In this document: in pieces, positions 1 to 5,682 of the stretch
Numbering within the stretch: the first letter of the stretch is position 1
How the letters are laid out: each line of letters opens with the position of its first letter
From: an uncultured Clostridia bacterium
GTDB lineage: Bacteria > Bacillota > Clostridia > Oscillospirales > Oscillospiraceae
Assembly: GCA_947177005.1 (NCBI GenBank)
Contig: CAMWSZ010000176.1
Span: 1-6,513, forward strand
DNA: 6,513 nt
Direction: 5' to 3'
Program-made: the position numbers and the translations under genes
Notes under the pieces: generated by a model
The model's database searches: none
What the model was told of the DNA's origin: nothing
The model's input: only the letters and a program-made list of their open reading frames with translations

Positions 1-73
1 AGCCCTTTGTAAGGAAGGCATCCATCACTTTGGCACAGCTATACCAACAATCGCATTTGAATATTACGAATGT
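1..73 (-). pseudogene. DDE transposase remnant (partial, runs off left edge)
   Basis: The reverse strand reads without a stop from base 73 to the left edge (24 codons). The translation includes CDCWYSCAKVMDAFLTKG. This resembles the block around the second catalytic Asp in IS4/IS701-like DDE transposases, usually of the form D-S-W-Y-[ST]-x-x-K-[VL]-x-[DN]-x-[FC]-L-x-K-G; here the Ser after the Asp is Cys. Immediately upstream in this frame (bases 74-76) is a stop, and no continuous upstream reading frame supplies the roughly 200 N-terminal residues such enzymes normally have before this block. I infer a decayed or truncated insertion-sequence gene whose better-preserved part may lie left of the window. 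Family placement rests on one short motif from memory. The + strand frame over the same bases (ending at 82) has no recognisable motif. Confidence 0.4.
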
Positions 74-260
74 TTATACTGAAAATTGATTTCCGTGTTT
101 AACTCCAAAAAGCACTTGTATATTGCTGCCGAATCGTATATACTGTTTCCCACAAGACACCACTCCTGTTTGTGATTGTGCTGTTGGTTGGCATTAACAG
201 TATATATCACTTTTTCTGTGGAGTCTTGTCTTTTTGGGCATTATGTCAGTTTTGCTCATT
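74..260. other. AT-rich spacer with inverted repeats, no intact gene
   Basis: No credible gene lies here. The reverse strand has short open stretches (for example 64-210, 48 codons from a GTG) that lack a ribosome site and any recognised motif. An 11-base inverted repeat is present: TATATACTGTT at 137-147 and AACAGTATATA at 196-206. A second pair, ACAAGAC (152-158) and GTCTTGT (223-229), crosses the first, so both could not form as a simple nested hairpin. With the transposase-like fragment to the left, I read this as probable debris of an insertion sequence, without being able to define element ends. Confidence 0.35.
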
Positions 261-266
261 TATAGT
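261..266 (+). promoter_or_regulatory. possible -10 box for nagA
   Basis: TATAGT at 261-266 matches the sigma-A -10 consensus at five of six positions and lies 55 bases before the nagA start. No convincing -35 hexamer is found 16-18 bases upstream, so the assignment is weak, and the promoter may need an activator or lie elsewhere. Confidence 0.3.
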
Positions 267-280
267 TTCAGAAGAAGCAA

Positions 281-299
281 TTCCGCCCGCAAAGCGGAA
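281..299 (+). promoter_or_regulatory. small hairpin in the nagA leader
   Basis: TTCCGC (281-286) and GCGGAA (294-299) form a perfect 6-bp stem with a 7-base loop, ending 8 bases before the nagA Shine-Dalgarno site (AGGGAGA, 308-314). There is no T-run after it, so it is not a terminator. It may affect leader stability or translation; no known operator or riboswitch is recognised. Confidence 0.3.
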
Positions 300-321
300 A
301 ACGTTATAGGGAGATTTTCTG

Positions 322-1428
322 ATGATTATCAAAAACGGCAAACTGTTCAGGGGCAAAGCTTTCCAAAAGGCGGACATACGCTTTGAAAAAACTACTATTA
401 TCGAGACCGGCGTCATGGATACCCCCGGCGATTTCGACGCCTCCGGCTGTTATGTGATCCCCGGCCTTGTGGATATCCATACCCACGGCGCGGCAGGCGA
501 GGACTTTTCCGACGGCAGATCAGAGGGCCTCCAGTCTCTGGCAGACTACTATGCCGCTCACGGCGTTACCGGTTATCTGGCCACAACCATGACACTCCGG
601 GAGGAGACACTGACGACTGCGATGCACGCCCTTCGGGATTTCCGGCGCACGGGCGGTGCGAAATGTCTGGGCGTACATCTGGAGGGACCGTTTCTCAGCT
701 ATGCCAAACGCGGCGCACAGGCGGCGGAAAACCTGCGGAAACCGGACACCGCTCTGTTCCACCGGCTGAACGAGGCTTCCGGCAATCAGGTGAGACTGGT
801 GACGGTGGCGTGCGAGGAGGAGGGTGCGCTGGACTTCATCCGTCAGGTCTCAAAGGTCTGCACCGTGTCGCTGGGCCATACCACGGCGGATTATGACACA
901 GCGATGAAGGGCTTTGCCGCTGGAGCCACCCACGCGACACATCTGTATAACGGTATGCCGTCCCTGCTGCACCGTGCGCCCGGCGTCATCGGCGCGGCCT
1001 TCGACAGCGGGGCCAGCGTGGAGCTGATCTGCGACGGCCTGCATATTCATCCCGCCGTCATCCGCGCCACGTACCGGCTTTTTGGGGACAGGCTCAATCT
1101 GATTTCCGATTCCCTGCGCTGCGCCGGGATGCCCGACGGCAGCTATGAGCTGGGCGGCCAGCTGGTCGAGGTGAGGGACCGCAGGGCTGCCCTTTCGGAC
1201 GGCACGCTGGCAGGCAGCTCCATTTCCCTGCTGGACGCCGTGCGCAACATGACGGCTTACGGTTTACCGCTGGAGGCGGCGGTGTATGCGGCGTCCACAG
1301 CGCCTGCGGAAGCGGCCGGGCTGCGCCATACAGGTGCGCTGGAGGCCGGACGGGCAGCGGATCTGGCCGTGCTGGACGCCCGGCTGAATTTAAAAGCGGT
1401 GTTTGTGGACGGCGAACGGGTCGTTTGA
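322..1428 (+). CDS. nagA: N-acetylglucosamine-6-phosphate deacetylase
   Basis: This gene encodes a cytoplasmic amidohydrolase that removes acetate from N-acetylglucosamine-6-phosphate, giving glucosamine-6-phosphate for glycolysis or wall precursor synthesis. The 368 residues are close to the usual family length. Visible features are an N-terminal small beta domain, PGLVDIHTHG (His53, His55), HLEGPF (Glu121), SLGHT (His186), ATHLYNGM (His207), DGLHIHP (His241) and LISDS (Asp263, the expected catalytic acid). Retention of the H-x-H pair matches the two-metal type known from Bacillus subtilis; E. coli NagA has Q-x-N there. The usual His of the KG[AT]H motif is Gln133 here. The start is supported by AGGGAGA seven bases upstream. 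No nagB or transporter lies beside it in the window. The neighbouring dapF has its own promoter, so nagA seems to be transcribed separately or with genes left of the window. Confidence 0.95.
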   Translation: MIIKNGKLFRGKAFQKADIRFEKTTIIETGVMDTPGDFDASGCYVIPGLVDIHTHGAAGEDFSDGRSEGLQSLADYYAAHGVTGYLATTMTLREETLTTAMHALRDFRRTGGAKCLGVHLEGPFLSYAKRGAQAAENLRKPDTALFHRLNEASGNQVRLVTVACEEEGALDFIRQVSKVCTVSLGHTTADYDTAMKGFAAGATHATHLYNGMPSLLHRAPGVIGAAFDSGASVELICDGLHIHPAVIRATYRLFGDRLNLISDSLRCAGMPDGSYELGGQLVEVRDRRAALSDGTLAGSSISLLDAVRNMTAYGLPLEAAVYAASTAPAEAAGLRHTGALEAGRAADLAVLDARLNLKAVFVDGERVV

Positions 1429-1432
1429 CTGC

Positions 1433-1463
1433 TTTTGACTGTGTTCGCCGGAGACGGTCAAAA
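1433..1463 (+). terminator. weak hairpin just after nagA
   Basis: TTTTGACTGT (1433-1442) pairs with ACGGTCAAAA (1454-1463) through ten pairs including one G-T wobble, with an 11-base loop. It starts five bases after the nagA stop. The nearest T-run (1479-1483) is about 15 bases beyond the stem, so as a classic intrinsic terminator it is weak; it may protect the mRNA 3' end. Confidence 0.35.
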
Positions 1464-1484
1464 CCGCTATGCACTGTCTTTTTA

Positions 1485-1510
1485 CACAAAAATCCTGCTG
1501 GTTTTTTGTG
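1485..1510 (+). terminator. possible terminator behind nagA
   Basis: CACAAAAA (1485-1492) pairs with TTTTTGTG (1503-1510), continues over a T-T mismatch to CC/GG, and closes on a TGCT loop. The T-rich 3' arm could serve as the release tract, as in terminators where the A-tract and U-tract pair. The GC core is only two pairs, so strength is doubtful. It lies 57 bases after the nagA stop, where a terminator is expected. Confidence 0.35.
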
Positions 1511-1562
1511 ATATTTGACGATTGTTTTGGAAAGAAAATTTCAAATTTATACAATATGAACG

Positions 1563-1591
1563 TTGAAAAAAATTTGGGAAACTGCTAGAAT
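1563..1591 (+). promoter_or_regulatory. sigma-A type promoter upstream of a short RNA
   Basis: TTGAAA (1563-1568), a 17-base spacer and TAGAAT (1586-1591) make a strong match to the housekeeping consensus (TTGACA-17-TATAAT). The spacer and preceding region are A/T-rich. Transcription is expected to begin near base 1598. It is followed within about 55 bases by a strong terminator hairpin, and dapF has a separate promoter further on, so this promoter most likely drives a short transcript. Confidence 0.65.
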
Positions 1592-1597
1592 ATAGCC

Positions 1598-1692
1598 AGT
1601 TTAGGAGAGAAACCTAGACTGTTGTATCGTTTTTCCTCAATCTTCTCCATCAAGAACAACCCCGCCTTCCCAGAAGGCGGGGTTGTTCTAAT
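1598..1692 (+). ncRNA. candidate small RNA of about 95 nt
   Basis: This is inferred from layout, not from a known family. The expected transcript start lies at the foot of a 9-bp hairpin (CAGTTTAGG, 1597-1605, pairing with CCTAGACTG, 1613-1621, with one G-T wobble and loop AGAGAAA). A pyrimidine-rich, probably single-stranded stretch follows (1622-1652, with TTTTTCCTC and TCTTCTCC), and then the terminator at 1653-1689. C/U-rich unpaired segments that can pair with Shine-Dalgarno sequences are a known trait of several Firmicute regulatory RNAs such as RsaE and LhrC. TCTCC (1644-1648) could also pair internally with GGAGA (1604-1608), allowing an alternative fold. A 36-codon frame from TTG 1622 to TAA 1732 overlaps it and has AGGAG upstream, so a leader peptide is a rival reading. 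No Rfam family is recognised. Confidence 0.4.
1653..1690 (+). terminator. strong intrinsic terminator (17-bp stem)
   Basis: AGAACAACCCCGCCTTC (1653-1669) pairs perfectly with GAAGGCGGGGTTGTTCT (1673-1689) across a 3-base loop. Read as a terminator, the GC core CCCCGCCTTC/GAAGGCGGGG is followed by the U-rich TTGTTCT, which pairs with the A-rich 5' flank. That symmetry means it could work on both strands. The tract after the stem (AATCCGTCCC) is not T-rich, which weakens the call a little. It separates the 1563 promoter from dapF. A second, poorer CCCT/AGGG stem followed by TTTTT occurs at 1697-1730. Confidence 0.7.
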
Positions 1693-1744
1693 CCGTCCCT
1701 TTGGCAGCAAGCACTTTTTGCAGGGTTTTTAACAGACAGCGCGG

Positions 1745-1773
1745 TTTACAAGGAGAAAATTTTCTTGTATACT
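1745..1773 (+). promoter_or_regulatory. dapF promoter
   Basis: TTTACA (1745-1750), a 17-base spacer and TATACT (1768-1773) each match the sigma-A consensus at five of six positions. The expected start near base 1780 gives a leader of about 36 bases containing AGAGGGGGA just before the dapF ATG. This also argues against translation starting at TTG 1765, which would lie inside the promoter. Confidence 0.7.
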
Positions 1774-1815
1774 ACAAATAAGAGCATTTCAAACATGAGA
1801 AGAGGGGGATTTTTT

Positions 1816-2649
1816 ATGCGCTTTGCAAAAATGAACGGTGCGGGCAATGATTTCATCATCCTGAACAACATGGACCGTAAAATCCCGGCCAGCCGGTTTC
1901 CGGAGATCGCTCAAGTCCTGTGCCGGCGGCGGATGTCTGTCGGCGCGGACGGTCTGATGGTGGTGGAACCGGCGGAACAGGGCGGCGATTTCCGGATGCT
2001 GTTCTACAACGCCGACGGTTCTGCGGGGGAGATGTGCGGCAACGGGGCACGCTGTATCTGCCGCTACGGCTGTGAGCACGGTCTGGCCGGAGAGACGCAG
2101 GCGGTCGAATCCCCCTCCGGAATGGTACGGGGACAGAGAATCGACCGGCGAAATTACCGTATCCGCCTCACCGATCCCAGCGTCACGGAGCTGGAAAAGT
2201 CTGTAGAAGCCTGCGGCAGAATGTGGCCCTGCTCCTATGTCGAGCTGGGAGATCCCGGCCTCCCCCACGCCGTCGTTCCATATCCCGGTCTTGCGGACCG
2301 CACGGCGGAACAGCTGCGGGAGTTGGGCTGTGCGCTTCGCTGGAGCAAGGCGTTCCCAAAGGGGGCCAACGTCAATTTTTACGATATTACAGGCCCTGAC
2401 CGTATCCGCCTGCTGACCTATGAGCGGGGCGTGGAGGATTTTACCTACGCCTGCGGCACCGGCACCGGCTCCACAGTGCTGGCATTGACGCTCTTGGGAA
2501 AGGTCAGCGGGAAAGATGTGGAGGTGGACTCTGCTGGCGGTACGATGCGCGTAACTATTGAGCGCACCGGGGACACGGCGGCTGTATGGCTCACCGGCCC
2601 GACAAACTGGGTCTGTGAGGGCGAGGTGCTGGACGATGATTTAATATGA
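1816..2649 (+). CDS. dapF: diaminopimelate epimerase
   Basis: This cytoplasmic, cofactor-independent racemase interconverts LL- and meso-diaminopimelate, the penultimate step to lysine and the source of the meso-DAP crosslinking residue of peptidoglycan. The 277 residues match the family (about 275) and form two mirrored domains. Each carries one catalytic cysteine: Cys74 in NADGSAGEMCGNGARC and Cys213 in YACGTGTGST. The N-terminal MRFAKMNGAGNDFIILNN and the ERGVE motif (203-207) before the second Cys are typical. The usual GNPH motif appears as GDPGLPH (145-151), a two-residue insertion. ATG 1816 is chosen because AGAGGGGGA sits a few bases upstream and the homologous N-terminus begins there; in-frame ATG 1795 and TTG 1765 are less likely. 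No other lysine genes are nearby, and the gene has its own promoter and terminator. DapF-fold enzymes acting on other amino acids exist, so substrate is not absolutely certain. Confidence 0.93.
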   Translation: MRFAKMNGAGNDFIILNNMDRKIPASRFPEIAQVLCRRRMSVGADGLMVVEPAEQGGDFRMLFYNADGSAGEMCGNGARCICRYGCEHGLAGETQAVESPSGMVRGQRIDRRNYRIRLTDPSVTELEKSVEACGRMWPCSYVELGDPGLPHAVVPYPGLADRTAEQLRELGCALRWSKAFPKGANVNFYDITGPDRIRLLTYERGVEDFTYACGTGTGSTVLALTLLGKVSGKDVEVDSAGGTMRVTIERTGDTAAVWLTGPTNWVCEGEVLDDDLI

Positions 2650-2669
2650 CTGTGAGGGCCGGCTGAATG

Positions 2670-2706
2670 AAAAACGCTCCCGGTTTCTCCGCCGGAAGCG
2701 TTTTTT
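2670..2706. terminator. bidirectional terminator between convergent genes
   Basis: AAAAACGCT (2670-2678) pairs with AGCGTTTTT (2697-2705). A C/A mismatch and an inner CCGG/CCGG stem with an 8-base loop follow. A run of six T's ends the + strand version, and five T's end the - strand version. It lies 20 bases after the dapF stop and just past the stop of the reverse gene at 2710, so it can end both transcripts. Confidence 0.85.
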
Positions 2707-2709
2707 CGT

Positions 2710-2949
2710 CTAATTCAGGAATTCTCCTACCGGACTGGTGTTATACTGCTTCTTGATCTCCAGAATGACCGTGCCGTCCGTCTGCACCTCTTCCCGCAGG
2801 ATACGATACTGCGTTCGAAGCTTATCCAGCCGCGCCTTGTATTGGTCCACTTCCTCCTGCACCGCCTGGGCCGCGTACTGCGGACTGGTGCCTTCCTTGG
2901 GGGAAAATTGCAGTATCTGCTGCAAGCAGGCTGCTTTTACACGTTTCAT
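2710..2949 (-). CDS. small conserved-looking protein of unknown function
   Basis: The 79-residue product has no assigned function that I can name. It begins MKRVKAACLQQILQF, a probable beta strand. A charged, amphipathic helix follows (about residues 22-46, rich in Gln, Glu, Lys and Arg, possibly a short coiled coil), then two probable strands (YRILREEVQ and TVILEIKKQYN) joined by a TDG turn, and the tail ends SPVGEFLN. There is no signal peptide or membrane segment, so it is probably cytoplasmic. From memory, similar short proteins with a KKQYN-x-x-x-VG-x-[FY]L ending occur widely in Clostridia as hypothetical proteins. That this is a real gene is supported by GAGGAGG (bases 2961-2967 on the reverse strand), 11 bases before the ATG, a good promoter further up, and a terminator directly after its stop. 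It is monocistronic and convergent with dapF. Confidence 0.8.
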   Translation of the reverse strand: MKRVKAACLQQILQFSPKEGTSPQYAAQAVQEEVDQYKARLDKLRTQYRILREEVQTDGTVILEIKKQYNTSPVGEFLN

Positions 2950-2982
2950 CAGCTATAGCGCCTCCTCATTGAAGTTGCGTAT

Positions 2983-3012
2983 ATTATATCATTTTTCGCC
3001 CTTCTTTTGCAA
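2983..3012 (-). promoter_or_regulatory. promoter of the small reverse gene
   Basis: On the reverse strand, TATAAT (bases 2988-2983) is a perfect -10 and is preceded by TGA, giving an extended -10 (TGnTATAAT). TTGCAA (3012-3007) lies 18 bases upstream as a moderate -35. The leader to the ATG at 2949 would be about 27 bases and includes the GAGGAGG ribosome site. Confidence 0.7.
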
Positions 3013-3318
3013 ATATAAAATGATATACAGGGAGAAAGTTTGGTGATTTAGCGCATACGGACGCCTGCTGTTTCTGTGCAAAATCATCATTAAACCGCCG
3101 CCGTGTACCCCGCCCGACGCAGGTTCCTCAGCGGGCTTTGTGCAATTTTTTGGTGTACGCGGCTTTTCAACATGCATTCTTTGTCAGAATTGCCTGCATT
3201 TTGCTCTGCAAACACGCTGGCCGTATGCAGGACATCTTTCAAACTCCTGCAAAACCGGTGTTTTGAACCTGCTGCTTTTCGTCAACCATACGAAAATAAA
3301 AATCTTCTCATTTTCCTG
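3013..3318. other. intergenic spacer, no gene supported
   Basis: Short frames on both strands (for example 3103-3390 + and 2989-3177 -) have no ribosome site, odd Cys-rich or Arg-rich composition and no recognised motif, so none is called. The spacer contains a TGATATACA extended -10-like site (3021-3029, + strand) without a good -35, the folded element at 3100-3167, and two other small dyads: CCTGCAT/ATGCAGG (near 3190-3225) and CAAAAC/GTTTTG (3250-3255 and 3260-3265, four-base loop). Confidence 0.5.
3100..3167 (+). other. foldable element in the spacer
   Basis: GCCGTGTAC (3100-3108) can pair with GTACGCGGC (3155-3163) through nine pairs including one G-T wobble. Inside it, CCCGC (3109-3113) pairs with GCGGG (3131-3135), stacked directly on the outer stem. 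T-runs occur inside (3146-3151) and just after the outer stem (3164-3167). It could be an upstream transcript's terminator, a structured leader, or chance in GC-rich sequence. No known RNA family is recognised. Confidence 0.25.
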
Positions 3319-3347
3319 TTCACAAACTTTTTCAGCTGTGATACACT
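3319..3347 (+). promoter_or_regulatory. probable promoter of the hydratase-icd operon
   Basis: TTCACA (3319-3324), a 17-base spacer and TACACT (3342-3347) form a moderate sigma-A promoter. TGA just before the -10 makes it an extended -10 (TGnTACACT), which can compensate for the imperfect hexamers. The start would fall near 3354, giving a leader of about 57 bases ending in AAGGGAGGA. Confidence 0.5.
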
Positions 3348-3352
3348 CACAG
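3336..3352. promoter_or_regulatory. perfect dyad over the -10 box, possible operator
   Basis: CTGTGA-TACAC-TCACAG is a perfect 6-base inverted repeat with a 5-base centre, and it spans the predicted -10. That placement suits a repressor blocking polymerase. TGTGA/TCACA half-sites resemble those of CRP/FNR-family proteins, but that family normally has a 6-base centre, so the regulator is left unnamed. Confidence 0.45.
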
Positions 3353-3410
3353 TATCCCAAATAAAACAACGGGAACACCCGACGCCATGATAAAAGGGAG
3401 GAAACCAATT

Positions 3411-5666
3411 ATGGTAGAAGTGATAAAAAAAGGCGCGTATCTGGTCAACGGCCAGATCGTCTATGCGGACGCTGCCCAGGGGCAGGAGGCCGCCGCACGG
3501 GAAAAAACGATTGCCTATTCCATTCTGCGCGCCCACGATAAAAGCGCTGACCCGAAAAAAATGCGCATCAAATTCGACGCCCTCATTTCCCACGACATCA
3601 CCTTTGTCGGCATCATCCAGACCGCAAAAGCCAGCGGTCTGAAACAGTTTCCCATCCCCTACGCCATGACCAACTGTCATAACAGCCTCTGCGCGGTGGG
3701 CGGCACCATTAACGAGGATGACCATGCTTTCGGCCTCTCCGCCGCCAAAAAGTACGGTGGCATCTACGTCCCGGCCAATCAGGCGGTGATTCATCAGTAC
3801 GCCCGCGAGCGTCTGGCGGGGTGCGGCAAAATGATTCTGGGCTCCGATTCCCACACCCGTTACGGCGCGTATGGCTGTATGGGCATCGGCGAGGGCGGCG
3901 GCGAGCTGGTCAAGCAGCTTCTGGAAAATACGTATGACGTCGCGGCCCCGGAGGTCGTGCTGGTCTATCTGGACGGCAGGCCCCGCAAGGGCGTAGGACC
4001 GCAGGATGTTGCGATTGCACTGGTGGCCGCTACATTCCCAAATGGCGATGTTAAGAATAAGGTGCTGGAGTTTGTGGGTCCCGGTGTGAAGGAGCTGAGC
4101 TGTGACTACCGCATCGGCATCGACGTTATGACTACCGAGACCAGCTGCCTCACCTCCATTTGGGAGACTGACGAAACCATCAAGGCTTATTACGAGAATA
4201 TCGGCCGTCCGGAGGCGTTTCAGGAGCTGCATCCGGCTGACGGCGCGTACTATGACAGCGTGGTGAAAATCGACCTGAGCAAAGTGGAATGTATGATTGC
4301 GCTGCCGTTCCATCCCTCCATTGCCTACACCGTACACGAGCTGCAAGCCGGTCCGGAACGTATTTTTGCCGAAGTCGAGGCCGCCTGCAACAAGCAGCTG
4401 GGCGGCAAGGTGACGATGAATCTGCGCCGGAACATCGTGGACGGCAAAGTCACCTGCGACCAGGGCGTGATTGTTGGCTGTTCCGGCGGCATGTATGAGA
4501 ATATCGTGGAGGCCGCCGCGATTTTGAAGGGCCAGAGCATCGGCAACGGCTATTTCGATATGAGCGTCTATCCCTCCTCCACCCCGGTCAGTCTGGCTAT
4601 TACGAAAAACGGGACCTCCGCCACGCTTATGGAAGCTGGCTGCGTGATGAAACCTGCCTTCTGCGGCCCCTGCTTCGGCGCAGGCGACACCCCCGCCAAC
4701 AATGCCCTTTCGATTCGTCATGCCACCCGGAACTTTGCCAACCGCGAGGGCTCCAAGCCCGGCAACGGACAGATTTCCGCCGTTGCGCTTATGGACGCCC
4801 GGTCCATTGCCGCCACCGCACGCAATGGCGGTGTGCTGACTGCCGCAACGGATATCGACTATGATATGCCCACGGCGGAGGAGCTGGCCTATCACTATGA
4901 CGGCAGCGTCTACGCCAAGCGCTGCTATGAGGGCTTTGGCAAAGCTGACCCGTCTGTGGAACTGCGCTACGGCCCCAATATCAAGGACTGGCCCCATATG
5001 CCGAAGCTGGAGGATGATTTGCTGGTCCGTCTCTGCGCGGTCATCCACGACCCCGTTACCACGACGGATGAACTGATTCCTTCCGGCGAGACCAGCAGCT
5101 ACCGCTCCAACCCCATTGGCCTGAGCGAGTTTGCCCTGAGCCGCCGCGTACCCGAGTACGTGGAACGCAGCAAGGCGGTCCGCGGCATGGAGGAGGCCCG
5201 GGAGAAGGGCGAGGTTCCGGCGGAGGCTGCGGAGGTTCTGGCGAAGGTTGGCGGCAGCGCGGCCCATACGACCATTGGCTCCTGTGTGTTCGCCAACAGG
5301 CCCGGCGACGGTTCCGCCCGTGAACAGGCGGCGTCCTGCCAGAAGGTGCTGGGCGGCTTTGCCAATATCTGCTATGAGTACGCCACCAAGCGTTACCGTT
5401 CCAACTGCATCAACTGGGGCATCGTGCCCTTCACAATGGACGCCGGTACGGAGTTCCCCTGCGAGGACGGCGACTGGGTGTATATCCCCGGCGTGAAAAA
5501 GGCGATTGCCGGAGGCGTGGAAGATTTCTCCGCGCAGATCATCCGCAAAGACGGCACTGTCGGGACGCTGGCCCTGAAATGCGCCGGGCTGACGGCTAAC
5601 GAACGGCTGATTTTGCAGGAGGGCTGCCTGATGAACTACTACGCCGCCGGTTACGGAAAAGACTGA
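3411..5666 (+). CDS. aconitase-superfamily hydratase (YbhJ-type), probable aconitate hydratase
   Basis: This 751-residue cytoplasmic enzyme belongs to the [4Fe-4S] hydro-lyase (aconitase) superfamily and is close in length to E. coli YbhJ. Visible landmarks are GSDSHTRYG (144-152, the DSH active-site motif), GCSGG (Cys357), and FCGPCFG (Cys418 and Cys421). These give three cluster-binding cysteines in aconitase order and spacing. The C-terminal swivelling domain carries GDGSAREQAA (632-641), matching aconitase GEGSSREHAA; the base Ser (Ser635) and Arg637 are kept, while the second Ser is Ala636. Before these are a long N-terminal region and a linker rich in charged residues (about 540-610). 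ATG 3411 is chosen for AAGGGAGGA eight bases upstream; ATG 3387 precedes that site. icd begins 16 bases after the stop, so citrate to isocitrate conversion is the likely role. YbhJ-type proteins are otherwise poorly characterised and a different hydroxy-acid substrate is possible. The complementary strand is open through most of the gene, a composition effect. Confidence 0.88.
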   Translation: MVEVIKKGAYLVNGQIVYADAAQGQEAAAREKTIAYSILRAHDKSADPKKMRIKFDALISHDITFVGIIQTAKASGLKQFPIPYAMTNCHNSLCAVGGTINEDDHAFGLSAAKKYGGIYVPANQAVIHQYARERLAGCGKMILGSDSHTRYGAYGCMGIGEGGGELVKQLLENTYDVAAPEVVLVYLDGRPRKGVGPQDVAIALVAATFPNGDVKNKVLEFVGPGVKELSCDYRIGIDVMTTETSCLTSIWETDETIKAYYENIGRPEAFQELHPADGAYYDSVVKIDLSKVECMIALPFHPSIAYTVHELQAGPERIFAEVEAACNKQLGGKVTMNLRRNIVDGKVTCDQGVIVGCSGGMYENIVEAAAILKGQSIGNGYFDMSVYPSSTPVSLAITKNGTSATLMEAGCVMKPAFCGPCFGAGDTPANNALSIRHATRNFANREGSKPGNGQISAVALMDARSIAATARNGGVLTAATDIDYDMPTAEELAYHYDGSVYAKRCYEGFGKADPSVELRYGPNIKDWPHMPKLEDDLLVRLCAVIHDPVTTTDELIPSGETSSYRSNPIGLSEFALSRRVPEYVERSKAVRGMEEAREKGEVPAEAAEVLAKVGGSAAHTTIGSCVFANRPGDGSAREQAASCQKVLGGFANICYEYATKRYRSNCINWGIVPFTMDAGTEFPCEDGDWVYIPGVKKAIAGGVEDFSAQIIRKDGTVGTLALKCAGLTANERLILQEGCLMNYYAAGYGKD

Positions 5667-5682
5667 AAGGAGTGCTGCTGCT

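Noticed and set aside
1653..1689. The long inverted repeat as a mobile-element end or MITE
   Set aside because: The 17-bp arms with a 3-base loop and GC core flanked by paired A-rich and U-rich tracts fit a terminator; there is no target duplication or second copy in the window.
1765..1815. Longer dapF starts at TTG 1765 or ATG 1795
   Set aside because: TTG 1765 lies within the predicted promoter, ATG 1795 has no good ribosome site, and family homology begins at ATG 1816, directly behind AGAGGGGGA.
2989..3177. A 62-codon reverse frame upstream of the small reverse gene
   Set aside because: It has no ribosome site and runs through the promoter of the 2710-2949 gene; composition and content look random.
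3103..3390. A 95-codon + strand frame upstream of the hydratase
   Set aside because: It has no Shine-Dalgarno site, a Cys/Phe-rich composition unlike its neighbours, and it overlaps the hydratase promoter and dyad.
3387..3410. Hydratase start at ATG 3387
   Set aside because: The ribosome site AAGGGAGGA (3394-3402) lies downstream of it and is properly spaced for ATG 3411.
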